A stretch of DNA of 64,000 bases from Anabaena cylindrica PCC 7122 (GTDB lineage: Bacteria; Cyanobacteriota; Cyanobacteriia; Cyanobacteriales; Nostocaceae). A program made the translations under genes and the position numbers. The stretch is taken from the NCBI RefSeq assembly GCF_000317695.1, contig NC_019771.1, positions 558,001 to 622,000 of the forward strand. Reading direction: 5' to 3'. This document shows positions 26,871-35,764 of the stretch, piece by piece (the first letter of the stretch is position 1; every line of letters begins with the position of its first letter). The notes under the pieces were generated by a model that saw only the letters and a program-made list of their open reading frames with translations, searched no databases and was not told where the DNA came from.

Positions 26871-28090
26871 TGCTTCCTTTTCTTATTTAATGCTTTTCTC
26901 ATAAAAATTATTTCTTTAACATTTTCATTAAAAACACCTTCAGGCCAATCACTTAAAACACCTTCTTCATCAACTGTGATTTCACGCAGTTCTTTTCCTT
27001 TTAACTCAGCATCTTCTATCCAGTAAATTACTAAATCATCTTTTGTAAAGCCAAAATCATTCTCAACTATCAGCTTACGAAGACGTAAGATTATATTTTC
27101 AGAGTGAGTTTCAATGATAAAAGTCTGATTATTTTCCTTAGCTGACTTTGCAAATAACTCAGCTAAATCACCATGTGCAGCAGGATGTAAATGTAGTTCT
27201 GGTTGTTCTAAAACAATTATTGAATCAGGTCTATTGGTAACATTAGCACGAACCACTAAAGGCAAGGCTTGATTCATTCCTTGTCCAACATCCATAATAT
27301 TTACTTCAGTATCATTTTTTAAAAGTAAAATTTGAATAAGAGGTTTTTTACTTGTATTATCTACTATTAATTCCCAACCGTCAAAATGTTCCTTATACCA
27401 CTGTCCTACTTTTTCATACAATTTATCTTTTTTCTCTAATTTACTGACTCCAAGCATTAAATAAGCATTTTCACCTGTAATACCTGTATCTCTAAATTTT
27501 ATCTGTCCATGTAAAGAAAAGCATCTCTGGGGTAAAATTCTAAATGGTCCAATATAATCTACATCAATTTTTGGTATTATAAAGTTTTCAGATAAATTTT
27601 CATTTGTACCTTCTTTTACAAATTTATTAGGTATAAATCCTTTAAATTCGCACTCGTAAAATTTCTGGTTGATATCGTTAAGGTATCCCCCACCAAAAGG
27701 TTCTAGATCTTCTAGATCAAATTCCTGTTTCTGATCTTTATATTTCCATTGAAAAATATCTAAACCATAGCCATCTACTTTTTTCAATAAACCAACTGCT
27801 AGTTGTATATTATTCTCAAAAATAATCTGAAAATTCAAAGTAATACCACCAGGGTTATTCTCAGGAAATAGATGATCAAAATCTGCACCTAATTCCACTC
27901 CATTATTTTTTAATAACAAAGGTTCATCATTATCTCCCTTGAGCGAGTTTTCAAGCAAAGTAAATAGTTTAGCGATAGAACTTTTACCAGAACTGTTTTT
28001 ACCAATCAAAATAGTAATTGGTTTTAGTTGCATTGTCTGTTTTTCGTAAAATGCTTTGTAATTTTCAAATGAAATAGATTTTACTTTCAT
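26867..28090 (-). CDS. AAA family ATPase with DUF3696-like C-terminus
   Basis: A 407-residue ABC/SMC-type ATPase. It starts KVKSISFENYKAFYEKQ. Walker A GKNSSGKSS is at 30-38, the signature-like DVGQGMNQ at 267-274, Walker B IIVLEQPELHLHP at 291-303 and the His switch ETHSENIILRLR at 327-338. The C-terminal segment LREITVDEEGVLSDWPEGVF matches the DUF3696 tail. Such ATPases act as sensors in OLD, Gabija, PARIS and Septu-type defence. It is the first gene of the operon. Base composition is markedly A+T-rich and no HIP1 octamer was seen in the operon, suggesting horizontal transfer. Confidence 0.85.
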   Translation of the reverse strand: MKVKSISFENYKAFYEKQTMQLKPITILIGKNSSGKSSIAKLFTLLENSLKGDNDEPLLLKNNGVELGADFDHLFPENNPGGITLNFQIIFENNIQLAVGLLKKVDGYGLDIFQWKYKDQKQEFDLEDLEPFGGGYLNDINQKFYECEFKGFIPNKFVKEGTNENLSENFIIPKIDVDYIGPFRILPQRCFSLHGQIKFRDTGITGENAYLMLGVSKLEKKDKLYEKVGQWYKEHFDGWELIVDNTSKKPLIQILLLKNDTEVNIMDVGQGMNQALPLVVRANVTNRPDSIIVLEQPELHLHPAAHGDLAELFAKSAKENNQTFIIETHSENIILRLRKLIVENDFGFTKDDLVIYWIEDAELKGKELREITVDEEGVLSDWPEGVFNENVKEIIFMRKALNKKRKH

Positions 28091-28214
28091 GATTTTTATT
28101 AAACTTTCAAATTTAACGAAGTATAGGAAGTAATCATACTATTTTTATATGATATGCTCCCTGTGTTTAGACTACATTTGTAAATTAAGTGCGGGTAGTA
28201 TTATCTTCTAAATA

Positions 28215-29843
28215 CTAAATATCCAAACCCAACACCGTTAACTCCGGTGGATGCTCAACAGTGAATTGATAATATACTTCTTGTTGTTCCTGTGGTGCAA
28301 GCACAATATCCCATTCCAAAATTCCCATTTCACCTAATTGAATTTGTGGCTGAGAACGGCTAAGACGCACCTTGATTTGCTCATTACGACTAACTGGTAA
28401 TTGTTCAGTTAATTTCAAATTTGCTTCTTGATTTAACAAGTTAGTAATTACAACTCGATAAGCATAGGTAACTCTGCGTTGGCTGCTCATCAGTTTCTTA
28501 TCTACCTGACGTTCAACTAAATCACGCTCAACTTTTAAACCTTCATCTATACCTAAATTTATTTTAAATTCTTGTCCTGGAGCAATATTTTCTAATTGAG
28601 TTGCACTGACAAAAATAGTATCACGAAAAATATTTGCTTTTCCTGGTAATAAAGTTGCACCATCAGGACTATTTTTTATAGTAGCTTGCAAATAAGCAAA
28701 ACTAACTAAACGTGGCATTCCTACATAATTAAAATTACAAGGGTAATCACCTTGCCAAATCGTTATTTTATGAGGTGCGCCATCACTAGGAATATTACCA
28801 CCACTATTTAGTTTAAAAGTAACTACACTTCCTTGTTTAGATACTTCAGTAACAACTATTTCTGCGTCAATAAAATTTTCTTCATCTTCTTCTTTTACTG
28901 GTTTTGACATACTACTTGGAGTAGGTAAAAGTATTGCCATAGCAGGAGGAGGAGACATGGAACGCTGCATAGTCAGAGTATCATCTGTGCGTATACGTGG
29001 AGTGTCGATATACCAAGGTTTCAACTTAGGTGGTAGTGTACCTAATCCCGGTTTAGCAGTTGAAAGGGTAAGAGCTACATCTAGCCAATCTTCCCCTGTA
29101 CTTTGGGTAACTTCTGCCAAATAGCTGAGATGTAGTGTCTTGCTTAAACTATCTACCCGCAAGTCATAAAGGGGTTTCCAGTTAGCACGATTTACCAGAT
29201 AAGACATCTCTAACTCAAATTCACCTTCTCCCCCAACTTCTATTCCCACAACTACGCTTAAGCTTTCTTTGGGGTGGGGTGTTTGAATTTTTTGTAATGC
29301 AGTGCGGAGTGATTGTAATTGCTTTTCTATTTCTTGCTGTTGGGTTTTACATTCCCCAGATGCGATCGCATATTCGCTATACTGACTACCAATAAAGTTG
29401 AGAAAATCCAATGTTTCACTCAAACTCAGATTTTTGCGCGACAGGCTCTGAGCAAAGGGTTCTTCCGTCTTCTCCCCCAAACCAGCAATAAAATGAGATT
29501 GTAATGCCAAGGCATCTATTTGAGCTTGTAAATGGCGTTTTTCTGCTTCTAGTTGTTGAATTTGTCTTGTCAACTGTGCCACTCTTTCAGCCACTGGTTC
29601 AGTAGTGTAAATGCGCTCGCAACTCACTCCCACTAACCGCACTCCTACCGTACCAGCACCGCTTATCCGCACAGACTCAGTTTCCAGAGTTACAGGCAAT
29701 GGTGTAATTAATAACTCCCGTTCTTGTCCTGTAAGCGATATAACACCTCGTCTTGTAACTAAAGCTTTGTCGCCATAGACTGTCACAGCAACAATTTGGC
29801 TTTGTACTGTCTTGCGCCAAGATGATATTTCCGGGTTCACCAC
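28215..29843 (-). CDS. MuiA family (DUF4139/DUF4140) protein
   Basis: About 542 residues of the mucoidy-inhibitor MuiA family. The N-terminal DUF4140 domain (VAVTVYGDKALVTRRGVI) is followed by a coiled coil near residues 75-115 (LTRQIQQLEAEKRHLQAQI). The long DUF4139 beta-domain follows (EFELEMSYLVNRANWKPLYDL, ALTLSTAKPGLG, PYLVSFAYLQA-like strands, VTYAYRVVITNLL). No signal peptide is seen. The GTG at 29843 is preferred to the in-frame TTG at 29876 because GAGG lies about 11 bases upstream. Biochemical function is unknown. It borders the A+T-rich operon, whose right edge must lie within 28091-28214. Confidence 0.78.
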   Translation of the reverse strand: MVNPEISSWRKTVQSQIVAVTVYGDKALVTRRGVISLTGQERELLITPLPVTLETESVRISGAGTVGVRLVGVSCERIYTTEPVAERVAQLTRQIQQLEAEKRHLQAQIDALALQSHFIAGLGEKTEEPFAQSLSRKNLSLSETLDFLNFIGSQYSEYAIASGECKTQQQEIEKQLQSLRTALQKIQTPHPKESLSVVVGIEVGGEGEFELEMSYLVNRANWKPLYDLRVDSLSKTLHLSYLAEVTQSTGEDWLDVALTLSTAKPGLGTLPPKLKPWYIDTPRIRTDDTLTMQRSMSPPPAMAILLPTPSSMSKPVKEEDEENFIDAEIVVTEVSKQGSVVTFKLNSGGNIPSDGAPHKITIWQGDYPCNFNYVGMPRLVSFAYLQATIKNSPDGATLLPGKANIFRDTIFVSATQLENIAPGQEFKINLGIDEGLKVERDLVERQVDKKLMSSQRRVTYAYRVVITNLLNQEANLKLTEQLPVSRNEQIKVRLSRSQPQIQLGEMGILEWDIVLAPQEQQEVYYQFTVEHPPELTVLGLDI

Positions 29844-30030
29844 TACCAGTTTTGCCTCATGTTTAACAGTTATCAATTTAACAGTTATCAGTTATCAGTT
29901 TCATCGTTTGGAGCTAAATTCCCCTCCGTGATCCTAGATAACTGTTCACTGGATTTAATGTTTCTGTTAGCTAATTGTCAATGGTTTGAGGTTACATCGT
30001 CAAGCAGACAGGAAATTTTGGATGTAAACT

Positions 30031-30972
30031 TTATTCTGAAAGTTTATCAGCCGTAATACTTAGAGGGATAAGGTTTTGCTCTACAATCTTCTTTGCGGCC
30101 TCTAGCAGATACTCATAATAAGTACGCGCAACAATAGATAACTGCTTACCTGCTGGGTAAACGATATACCAAGTGCGTTTAATAGGAAAATTCTGCACAT
30201 CCAAAATGCTGAATTCATGAGCATCTGTCAATAAAGTATGACGAGATAAAACCGAAATTCCCAAACCTCCAGCTATTGCTTGTTTAATCGCTTCATTACT
30301 TCCCAATTCCAATTTCACCTTCACCTTGATCCCATGTTCGTCAAAGAGACTCTGCACAGCGCGACGTGTACCCGAACCTGGTTCACGCATAATAAAAGGT
30401 TCTTCTCCTAGCCGTTCTATGGGAATATTTTTTTCCTTTGCCAAAGGATGATTAAAAGGTGCAAAAACTACCAAAGGATTTTCTAAAAAAGGCTCGAAAT
30501 TGATATCCAGATGATCTGGAACTTGGCTCATAATATACAAATCATCCAAATTACCAATCATACGTTCCAAAATCCGTTCATGATTCGTGACTTGGAGCGA
30601 TATATCAATTCCCGGATAAAGTTGACAAAAAGGCCCCAACAAACGGGGAATAATATATTTAGCCGTAGTGATCACAGCCAATCTTAATTGACCTTGTTTC
30701 AGTCCTTTTAAATCTGCCACCGTCATTTCAAATTGGCTGATAGTCTCAAAAATCTGGCGACAAGTGGCAAATAACTCCCGTCCCGCTTCCGTCAAAAATA
30801 ACCGTTTTCCCACCTGCTCAAATAATGGCAACCCTACCGATTTTGTCAGCTGCTTGATCTGCATTGATACGGTAGGTTGGGTAAGAAATAACTCTTCAGC
30901 AGCACGAGTAAAGCTACCGTGCCGTGCAGCGGCCTCGAACACCTTCAACTGGTGCAGCGTCGCTTGGTTCAA
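30031..30972 (-). CDS. cmpR: LysR-type regulator of the CmpR/RbcR (CbbR) group
   Basis: A 313-residue LysR regulator. The N-terminal winged helix-turn-helix (LHQLKVFEAAARHGSFTRAA, EELFLTQPTVSMQIKQL) and the effector domain (residues about 90-300) are both typical of CbbR/CmpR/RbcR proteins that sense RuBP, 2-phosphoglycolate or related metabolites and control CO2-responsive genes. The TTG start at 30972 follows GGAGAATCACC. It lies next to the carboxysome operon on the same strand, the arrangement I recall for Anabaena PCC 7120 (all0862 beside all0863-all0868). The CmpR versus RbcR label is uncertain. Confidence 0.82.
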   Translation of the reverse strand: MNQATLHQLKVFEAAARHGSFTRAAEELFLTQPTVSMQIKQLTKSVGLPLFEQVGKRLFLTEAGRELFATCRQIFETISQFEMTVADLKGLKQGQLRLAVITTAKYIIPRLLGPFCQLYPGIDISLQVTNHERILERMIGNLDDLYIMSQVPDHLDINFEPFLENPLVVFAPFNHPLAKEKNIPIERLGEEPFIMREPGSGTRRAVQSLFDEHGIKVKVKLELGSNEAIKQAIAGGLGISVLSRHTLLTDAHEFSILDVQNFPIKRTWYIVYPAGKQLSIVARTYYEYLLEAAKKIVEQNLIPLSITADKLSE

Positions 30973-31218
30973 GGTGATTCTCCTCTAATAGCAATTCGTA
31001 GACATATATTTCAGTATTGCTTAACACTAGCCAATTATGTAATGGCACACATACCAAGTTGTGAGTCTAAGTATAGACAAAAGTCTATGTTCGCTATCAG
31101 AAGTGCGGTATTGGACTTATGGAGTGAAGAAGTTATCATCAGAAAACAAGCAAATGACAAAATGCCTTCCAACTCAAGATGAATGCTGAATATTGAATAA
31201 TTTATTATTTAGAATTCA

Positions 31219-32013
31219 TCATTCATCGTTCCATAGTTCTTCCTTAATTTTGACAGGCAATCTGGCTAAATCTGGCAACTCCACAGCTTCTGCATCTACA
31301 ATTTTATCCCTAATATTCAAGGGAATATTTAACGGTTCGCGTTCTTCTATCCAACAACTTGCGATCGGTAAGGTTAGCTCCATTTCATCCAAAGGACGAG
31401 GAATTACCATCACCGCGTTTAATTCCCCAATGCGTTCAGCCTCAAACATTCCCGCTTCTACGGCTACGGCCACATTAGCCACAGAACCACGAATAATAGC
31501 TGTACACAAACCCGCACCAATTTTTTCATAAGCTGCCAAATGAACATCAGCAGATTTGAGCATGGCATCACAAGCGCCTACCATTGCCGGAAAACCCCGC
31601 GTTTCCACCAAACCAATTGCTTGATTACTCAATCGGCTATAACTGCCTTCCTCCATCAATTTGCTGATGCGGTTAGTAATTGGCAGCACAATATCAAGGT
31701 TGGGATAAGGTCTGGGAATCACCAGACTAGAAACCAACTGACCAAATTGTTCAGCAGTTTGGACACCAGCTTCTACAGCCAAACGAACATCAGCAATACC
31801 ACCCCGGATAATTGCTGTGCAGTGACCACTACCGATTTTTTCATATCCAACCAAGTGAACTCCGGCCGATTTCAACATCATATCAGCTGTTCCAACTATT
31901 GCTGGAAAGCTAAGAGTAGATACTAAACCCAAGGCAGTATCCTTGAAGTTGTCTCGATGACGGCGACGTGATGGCTGGATAGTGGTAAGAGACCGTTGAT
32001 TAGATGTTTCCAT
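31219..32013 (-). CDS. ccmO: Carboxysome shell protein CcmO (tandem BMC domains)
   Basis: About 264 residues with two bacterial microcompartment domains. The first begins LGLVSTLSFPAIVGTADMML and contains YEKIGSGHCTAIIRGG; the second begins IGLVETRGFPAMVGACDAML with YEKIGAGLCTAIIRGS. CcmO forms pseudo-hexameric trimers needed for closing the beta-carboxysome shell. The ATG at 32013 (METSNQRS) is chosen because it follows a TGGAG ribosome site; the upstream in-frame codons look non-conserved. It is the last gene of the ccmKKLMNO run. Confidence 0.93.
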   Translation of the reverse strand: METSNQRSLTTIQPSRRRHRDNFKDTALGLVSTLSFPAIVGTADMMLKSAGVHLVGYEKIGSGHCTAIIRGGIADVRLAVEAGVQTAEQFGQLVSSLVIPRPYPNLDIVLPITNRISKLMEEGSYSRLSNQAIGLVETRGFPAMVGACDAMLKSADVHLAAYEKIGAGLCTAIIRGSVANVAVAVEAGMFEAERIGELNAVMVIPRPLDEMELTLPIASCWIEEREPLNIPLNIRDKIVDAEAVELPDLARLPVKIKEELWNDE

Positions 32014-32065
32014 CGTAAATTCTCCAGGATACTCACAAAACTCTCCACTTAACAATTAACACTTA

Positions 32066-32830
32066 CTACAAGGAATTGTCAGAGTGTTGGTCGTTCAAGG
32101 ATTGTCTATGGGGAAACAATGTGATCAATAGCCTGTTGATGCTACCTTGTCCGTAAATTTGAGTGCCAAAAGTATTATTAGCTTCAGTTTCAGCTTGGCC
32201 TGGTGCTGCTTCTGGATTACTAATTTCGGCAGATTCTGGGGTATTAGGTTCTTCTTGGTGAGATTCAGCAACTTGAGCCTGTTCCTCTACTGGGGGAGAT
32301 TGGCTTTTGGGAGTCGGAGAAGGCTGAGAAACAGTATTCGACTGGTGTTGAAACTCCACAAAGGCTGAGGCTGAAAAATGAGTTGAAGAAATTACTTTTT
32401 CTTCTTGCTTTTCCTCTCCAACTTTTGTGGCAGTGGAATTATGAGTGGATGGTTCAATTTGTTGGGTTTCTTCAACTTGGCGACTGGTGTCTCCCAAAAG
32501 CGATCCAGGTGCAACCACTTGTCCTGCTGCGACGGAACAGTTGAATACTGTCGTTGCTGCACCAATACAAGCATTAGCCCCGATTTTGCCTTGACCAACC
32601 ATCAAAAAACCGGCTCCCAGATTCACTCCTGCTTCTACTTCTAGAATACCTTCGTTAACCTGGAGAATTGACCCCATGCCAATACAGACCCCAGGACCAA
32701 TAATAATTTTACTGTTGGTAGCTGCTTGGAGTATTACTCCTGGAGCAAGTACCGCGCTCTTATGAATATTCACCTCGCCACTGATACACGTATCAAAATT
32801 GTCGCTGAGGCGAAGCAACGGCACAGACAT
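32066..32830 (-). CDS. ccmN: Carboxysome assembly protein CcmN
   Basis: A 254-residue protein. The N-terminal 120 residues form a left-handed beta-helix with hexapeptide repeats (VLAPGVILQAATNSKIIIGP, GVCIGMGSILQV) that binds CcmM. The middle is a long Pro/Glu/Ser/Gln-rich flexible linker. A short amphipathic encapsulation peptide (IYGQGSINRLLITLF) near the C-terminus attaches the core to CcmK2 shell tiles. All three parts are visible, and the position between ccmM and ccmO agrees. Confidence 0.93.
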   Translation of the reverse strand: MSVPLLRLSDNFDTCISGEVNIHKSAVLAPGVILQAATNSKIIIGPGVCIGMGSILQVNEGILEVEAGVNLGAGFLMVGQGKIGANACIGAATTVFNCSVAAGQVVAPGSLLGDTSRQVEETQQIEPSTHNSTATKVGEEKQEEKVISSTHFSASAFVEFQHQSNTVSQPSPTPKSQSPPVEEQAQVAESHQEEPNTPESAEISNPEAAPGQAETEANNTFGTQIYGQGSINRLLITLFPHRQSLNDQHSDNSL

Positions 32831-32927
32831 GGAATTTATTCCCTTGGAAGATCAAACTCGATGATATTGCTAATTGGTAAGTGGTAATTGGTAAGAATAT
32901 ATTACCCATTACCCATTACTCAATTAA

Positions 32928-34592
32928 TTATGGACGTTGGATAATTGCTTCCAACACGCGGCGTTTGGCTGCGGAATCAATACCAATCAAGCGTATATAT
33001 TCACCTGCATATTCAGAAATGATAGCTTCTAAGGCAGCGATCGCATCTCGTTCAGATGTAGCCTGAATCTGACCGCAGCTTGCCCAAGTACCTGTTCGGA
33101 AACGTCTTTGGTCTACGTGTTCAACGCTAATCTTAAACCCACCGGTTAACAACTGTCTCAGCTGGTCTATTACTTCTGTACTCAAGCGAGTGCTGGTTGC
33201 AGTTGCAGTTCGACCACCATAATTGGCAGCTACTGCTGTTTTAGCACTCCCTGAAGATACTTCTTGACCGTTAGGACGTTGGATAATTGTTTCCAGTACC
33301 CGACGTTTGGCTTTGCTGTCAATGCCAATCAAACGCACATATTCGCCTTGGTGGTTAACCATGCATTCTTCCAAAGCGGCAACTACATCATTAGCTGAGG
33401 TTGCTTCAATGGGGTTACAACTTTCCCAAGTACCTGTACGGAAACGACGCTCGTTTACGTGTTCTGTACCAATTTTGTAACCATTAGCCAAGAGTTGGCG
33501 AATTTGGTTAACAGTTTCAGCACTGAGTCCACCAATAGCCACAGCACCGTTACCATTGCCGTTGCCATTGCCGTTGTAGCTCTTGTAAGATGTAGTCGCA
33601 GGAGTTTTAATGCTAGATGTACCTGCAACTACACCATCGGGACGTTGAATGATGGTTTCTAACACCCGTTTTCTACCGTTGTCAATGCCGAACAAACGCA
33701 CATACTCGCCACTGTGGTCTAATAGACAAGATTCTAATGCTGCGATCGCTTCTCCTAAAGACCTCGTTTCAATCGGCTGGCAGCTTTGCCAAGAACCTGT
33801 GCGAAAACGTCTTTGATCTACATGTTCCGTGCCAATTTTATAACCTTGATTCAGTAAATAACGCACGTGTTCTACTGTTTCTGCACCCAATTTGCTTGCC
33901 ACTTCACTACTCCTTTCCAACTCTTCAACAACAATACTTCTTGTATAAGATTTAGCCCCAGACAGATTAAGCTCATCCCGAATCGGGGTAATACACTTAA
34001 GATCCTCTGCACAGCGATAACCAGTCCGCAAAGCCTGGTTAATCCCCACAACATGGTGAGCAAATTCCTCATCCTGAGCTTGTACGTCTGGCAAGCGGTC
34101 AGCTTGCTGCTGCGTAGTAATTATCGAGCCAGAAGCTACGTATTTACCTGGGGGAATTTCTACATCTTGGATTAAAGCGTGCATCATGACGATGCAACCA
34201 GCCCCTACCCTGGCATTAAATACCGTGGAGCGAAAGCCAATAAAGCAACTGTCACCAATGTATGCTGGCCCATGAATGAGCGCCATGTGGGTAATTGAAG
34301 CATTCTTACCAATCCATACCGAGTATTTTTGGTCATCATCACCAATTACTCGGCCTTGCTCCAACCCATGAATTACTACACCATCTTGAATATTAGTATT
34401 TTCACCAATAAAAAAAGGTGTGCCTTCATCTGCTCTAATCGAAGTTCCTGGAGCAATAATCACATTTTGACCCAGGTGTACATCCCCAATAATAAGAGAA
34501 GAAGAGTGTACAAATGCGGTTTTGTGGATATCGGGTTCAGCTAAACTCCTAGACCACGGGGTTGGGGGGGCCGCCGTGCTGCGGACTGCCAT
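32928..34592 (-). CDS. ccmM: Carboxysome scaffold / gamma-carbonic anhydrase CcmM with three SSUL repeats
   Basis: A 554-residue long-form CcmM. The N-terminal gamma-carbonic anhydrase has zinc ligands His75, His102 and His107 and the redox pair Cys194/Cys200, which in homologues makes activity depend on an oxidised lumen. Three RbcS-like (SSUL) repeats follow, starting near residues 235, 350 and 465. Each carries YKIGTEH or FKISVEH, RRFRTG-W--C and an IIQRP end, with Gly/Asn-rich and Ser/Thr linkers between. SSULs crosslink Rubisco holoenzymes into the pro-carboxysome. An internal start for the short form is listed separately. Confidence 0.95.
   Translation of the reverse strand: MAVRSTAAPPTPWSRSLAEPDIHKTAFVHSSSLIIGDVHLGQNVIIAPGTSIRADEGTPFFIGENTNIQDGVVIHGLEQGRVIGDDDQKYSVWIGKNASITHMALIHGPAYIGDSCFIGFRSTVFNARVGAGCIVMMHALIQDVEIPPGKYVASGSIITTQQQADRLPDVQAQDEEFAHHVVGINQALRTGYRCAEDLKCITPIRDELNLSGAKSYTRSIVVEELERSSEVASKLGAETVEHVRYLLNQGYKIGTEHVDQRRFRTGSWQSCQPIETRSLGEAIAALESCLLDHSGEYVRLFGIDNGRKRVLETIIQRPDGVVAGTSSIKTPATTSYKSYNGNGNGNGNGAVAIGGLSAETVNQIRQLLANGYKIGTEHVNERRFRTGTWESCNPIEATSANDVVAALEECMVNHQGEYVRLIGIDSKAKRRVLETIIQRPNGQEVSSGSAKTAVAANYGGRTATATSTRLSTEVIDQLRQLLTGGFKISVEHVDQRRFRTGTWASCGQIQATSERDAIAALEAIISEYAGEYIRLIGIDSAAKRRVLEAIIQRP
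33900..33915 (-). promoter_or_regulatory. Internal Shine-Dalgarno and GTG start for short CcmM (M35)
   Basis: On the minus strand AAGGAG (33915-33910) stands seven bases before an in-frame GTG (33902-33900, codon 231) directly upstream of the first SSUL repeat. Translation from here gives 324 residues containing only the three SSUL domains, the size expected for CcmM35. This form is known from other cyanobacteria. Confidence 0.85.
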
Positions 34593-34716
34593 CGCGAGAT
34601 TCCTCCTGAAATAAGCTTTTTGTCAGTGGTCAGTAGAAGAAGGCAAAAGGCAAAAGGCAAAAAATAATTTATTCTCTCTTCCTGTCCCTGTTCCCTGTTC
34701 CCTGCTTTCTGACTAT

Positions 34717-35016
34717 CTATATTTGGTCTTTTTTGCTGTAAAGGAGGCGATCTTCAACGTATATAGTATCTATTATCGCCACTACTGCTGCATCTAACGG
34801 ACGTTGTTCATTGCCAAGAACTTGACGAGCGGCACCATTACGACTAAACAGCACCCACTCTTCCACTCCTGCTCCGACATTATCGGCTGCTACCTCATAT
34901 TCTGGCAGGAGTTTTCCGTCTTCATCTACTAATTGCAACAGCAGTAGTTTGACACCTCTAAGACTTGGATCTTTTTGCGTGCTAACTACTGTGCCACGAA
35001 CTTTGGCAATTTGCAT
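34717..35016 (-). CDS. ccmL: Carboxysome vertex protein CcmL
   Basis: A 99-residue pentameric BMC-P/EutN-type protein that caps the icosahedral vertices. It begins MQIAKVRGTVVSTQKDPSL-G, with KLLLLQLVDEDGKLLP and the glycine-rich AADNVGAGVEEWVLFSRNGAAR, followed by the C-terminal DAAVVAIIDTIYVE. Its start lies 6 bases after the ccmK stop. Length and motifs are complete. Confidence 0.96.
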   Translation of the reverse strand: MQIAKVRGTVVSTQKDPSLRGVKLLLLQLVDEDGKLLPEYEVAADNVGAGVEEWVLFSRNGAARQVLGNEQRPLDAAVVAIIDTIYVEDRLLYSKKDQI

Positions 35017-35022
35017 TCTAAA

Positions 35023-35367
35023 TTATGGTCTTCTGCCGAAAGGACGAATTGCGTTTACACCTTCCCGGAACTGTTCTACATCTTCTGTATAACGAATTGG
35101 TAGAACGTATTCCAAGTTTTCGTGAGGACGAGCAATGATGTGAGTAGACAGCACTTGTCCACCGTTGACTCGCTTTACATTTTCAACTCCAGCGGCTACT
35201 GAAGCTTGGACTTCGGAAACGTCACCACGAACGATGACTGTCACCCGACCACTACCGATTTTTTCATAGCCTACTAAGGTAACGCGAGCAGCTTTCACCA
35301 TCGCGTCAGCAGCTTCTACTACTGCTGGAAAGCCCAGCGTTTCAACCATTCCCACTGCAATTGACAT
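35023..35367 (-). CDS. ccmK1: Carboxysome shell hexamer CcmK (CcmK1-like, extended C-terminus)
   Basis: A 114-residue BMC-H protein: VGMVETLGFPAVVEAADAMV, the helix VTLVGYEKIGSGRVTVIVRGDVSEV with the pore loop KIGSGR, and ENLEYVLPIRYTEDVEQF. It carries an extra 12-residue basic tail (GVNAIRPFGRRP) missing from its neighbour, as in CcmK1 proteins. It lies 88 bases downstream of the other ccmK. The two copies are close paralogues and allow mixed hexamers or stacking. Confidence 0.92.
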   Translation of the reverse strand: MSIAVGMVETLGFPAVVEAADAMVKAARVTLVGYEKIGSGRVTVIVRGDVSEVQASVAAGVENVKRVNGGQVLSTHIIARPHENLEYVLPIRYTEDVEQFREGVNAIRPFGRRP

Positions 35368-35455
35368 TATTGTAAATCCTTAAATCAAGTTTTCAGACAG
35401 GCAAAAATTTCTACTCAAGCAAGCAACACCGTTAATCGCTTTGTTTAAACACTTT

Positions 35456-35764
35456 TTAAGTGCGGAACTGTTCTACTGCTTCTGTGTAACGAATTGGTAA
35501 GACGTATTCCAGGTTTTCATGAGGACGAGCAATGATGTGAGTAGACAACACTTCTCCGCCATTTACTCTTCTGGCTGCGTCAACTCCAGCCGCTACTGAA
35601 GCTTGTACTTCAGATACATCACCCCGGACTATTACGGTAACACGCGCACTACCGATTTTCTCATATCCTACCAAAGTTACACGGGCTGCTTTCACCATCG
35701 CATCAGCAGCTTCTACTACTGCTGGAAAGCCTTTAGTCTCAATCATTCCAACTGCAATTGGCAT
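35456..35764 (-). CDS. ccmK2: Carboxysome major shell hexamer CcmK2
   Basis: A 102-residue BMC-H protein, nearly identical to the next gene over its first 90 residues (VGMIETKGFPAVVEAADAMV, YEKIGSARVTVIVRGDVSEV) and ending IRYTEAVEQFRT. It is the first gene of the operon and the usual major shell tile. Its ATG at 35764 follows AGGAG (minus strand, about 35770). Confidence 0.93.
   Translation of the reverse strand: MPIAVGMIETKGFPAVVEAADAMVKAARVTLVGYEKIGSARVTVIVRGDVSEVQASVAAGVDAARRVNGGEVLSTHIIARPHENLEYVLPIRYTEAVEQFRT

Noticed and set aside
28091..28214. Remaining 3' half of the DUF29 gene at the right edge of the A+T-rich operon
   Set aside because: Translation of this gap shows no DUF29-like sequence, so a simple split gene could not be shown.
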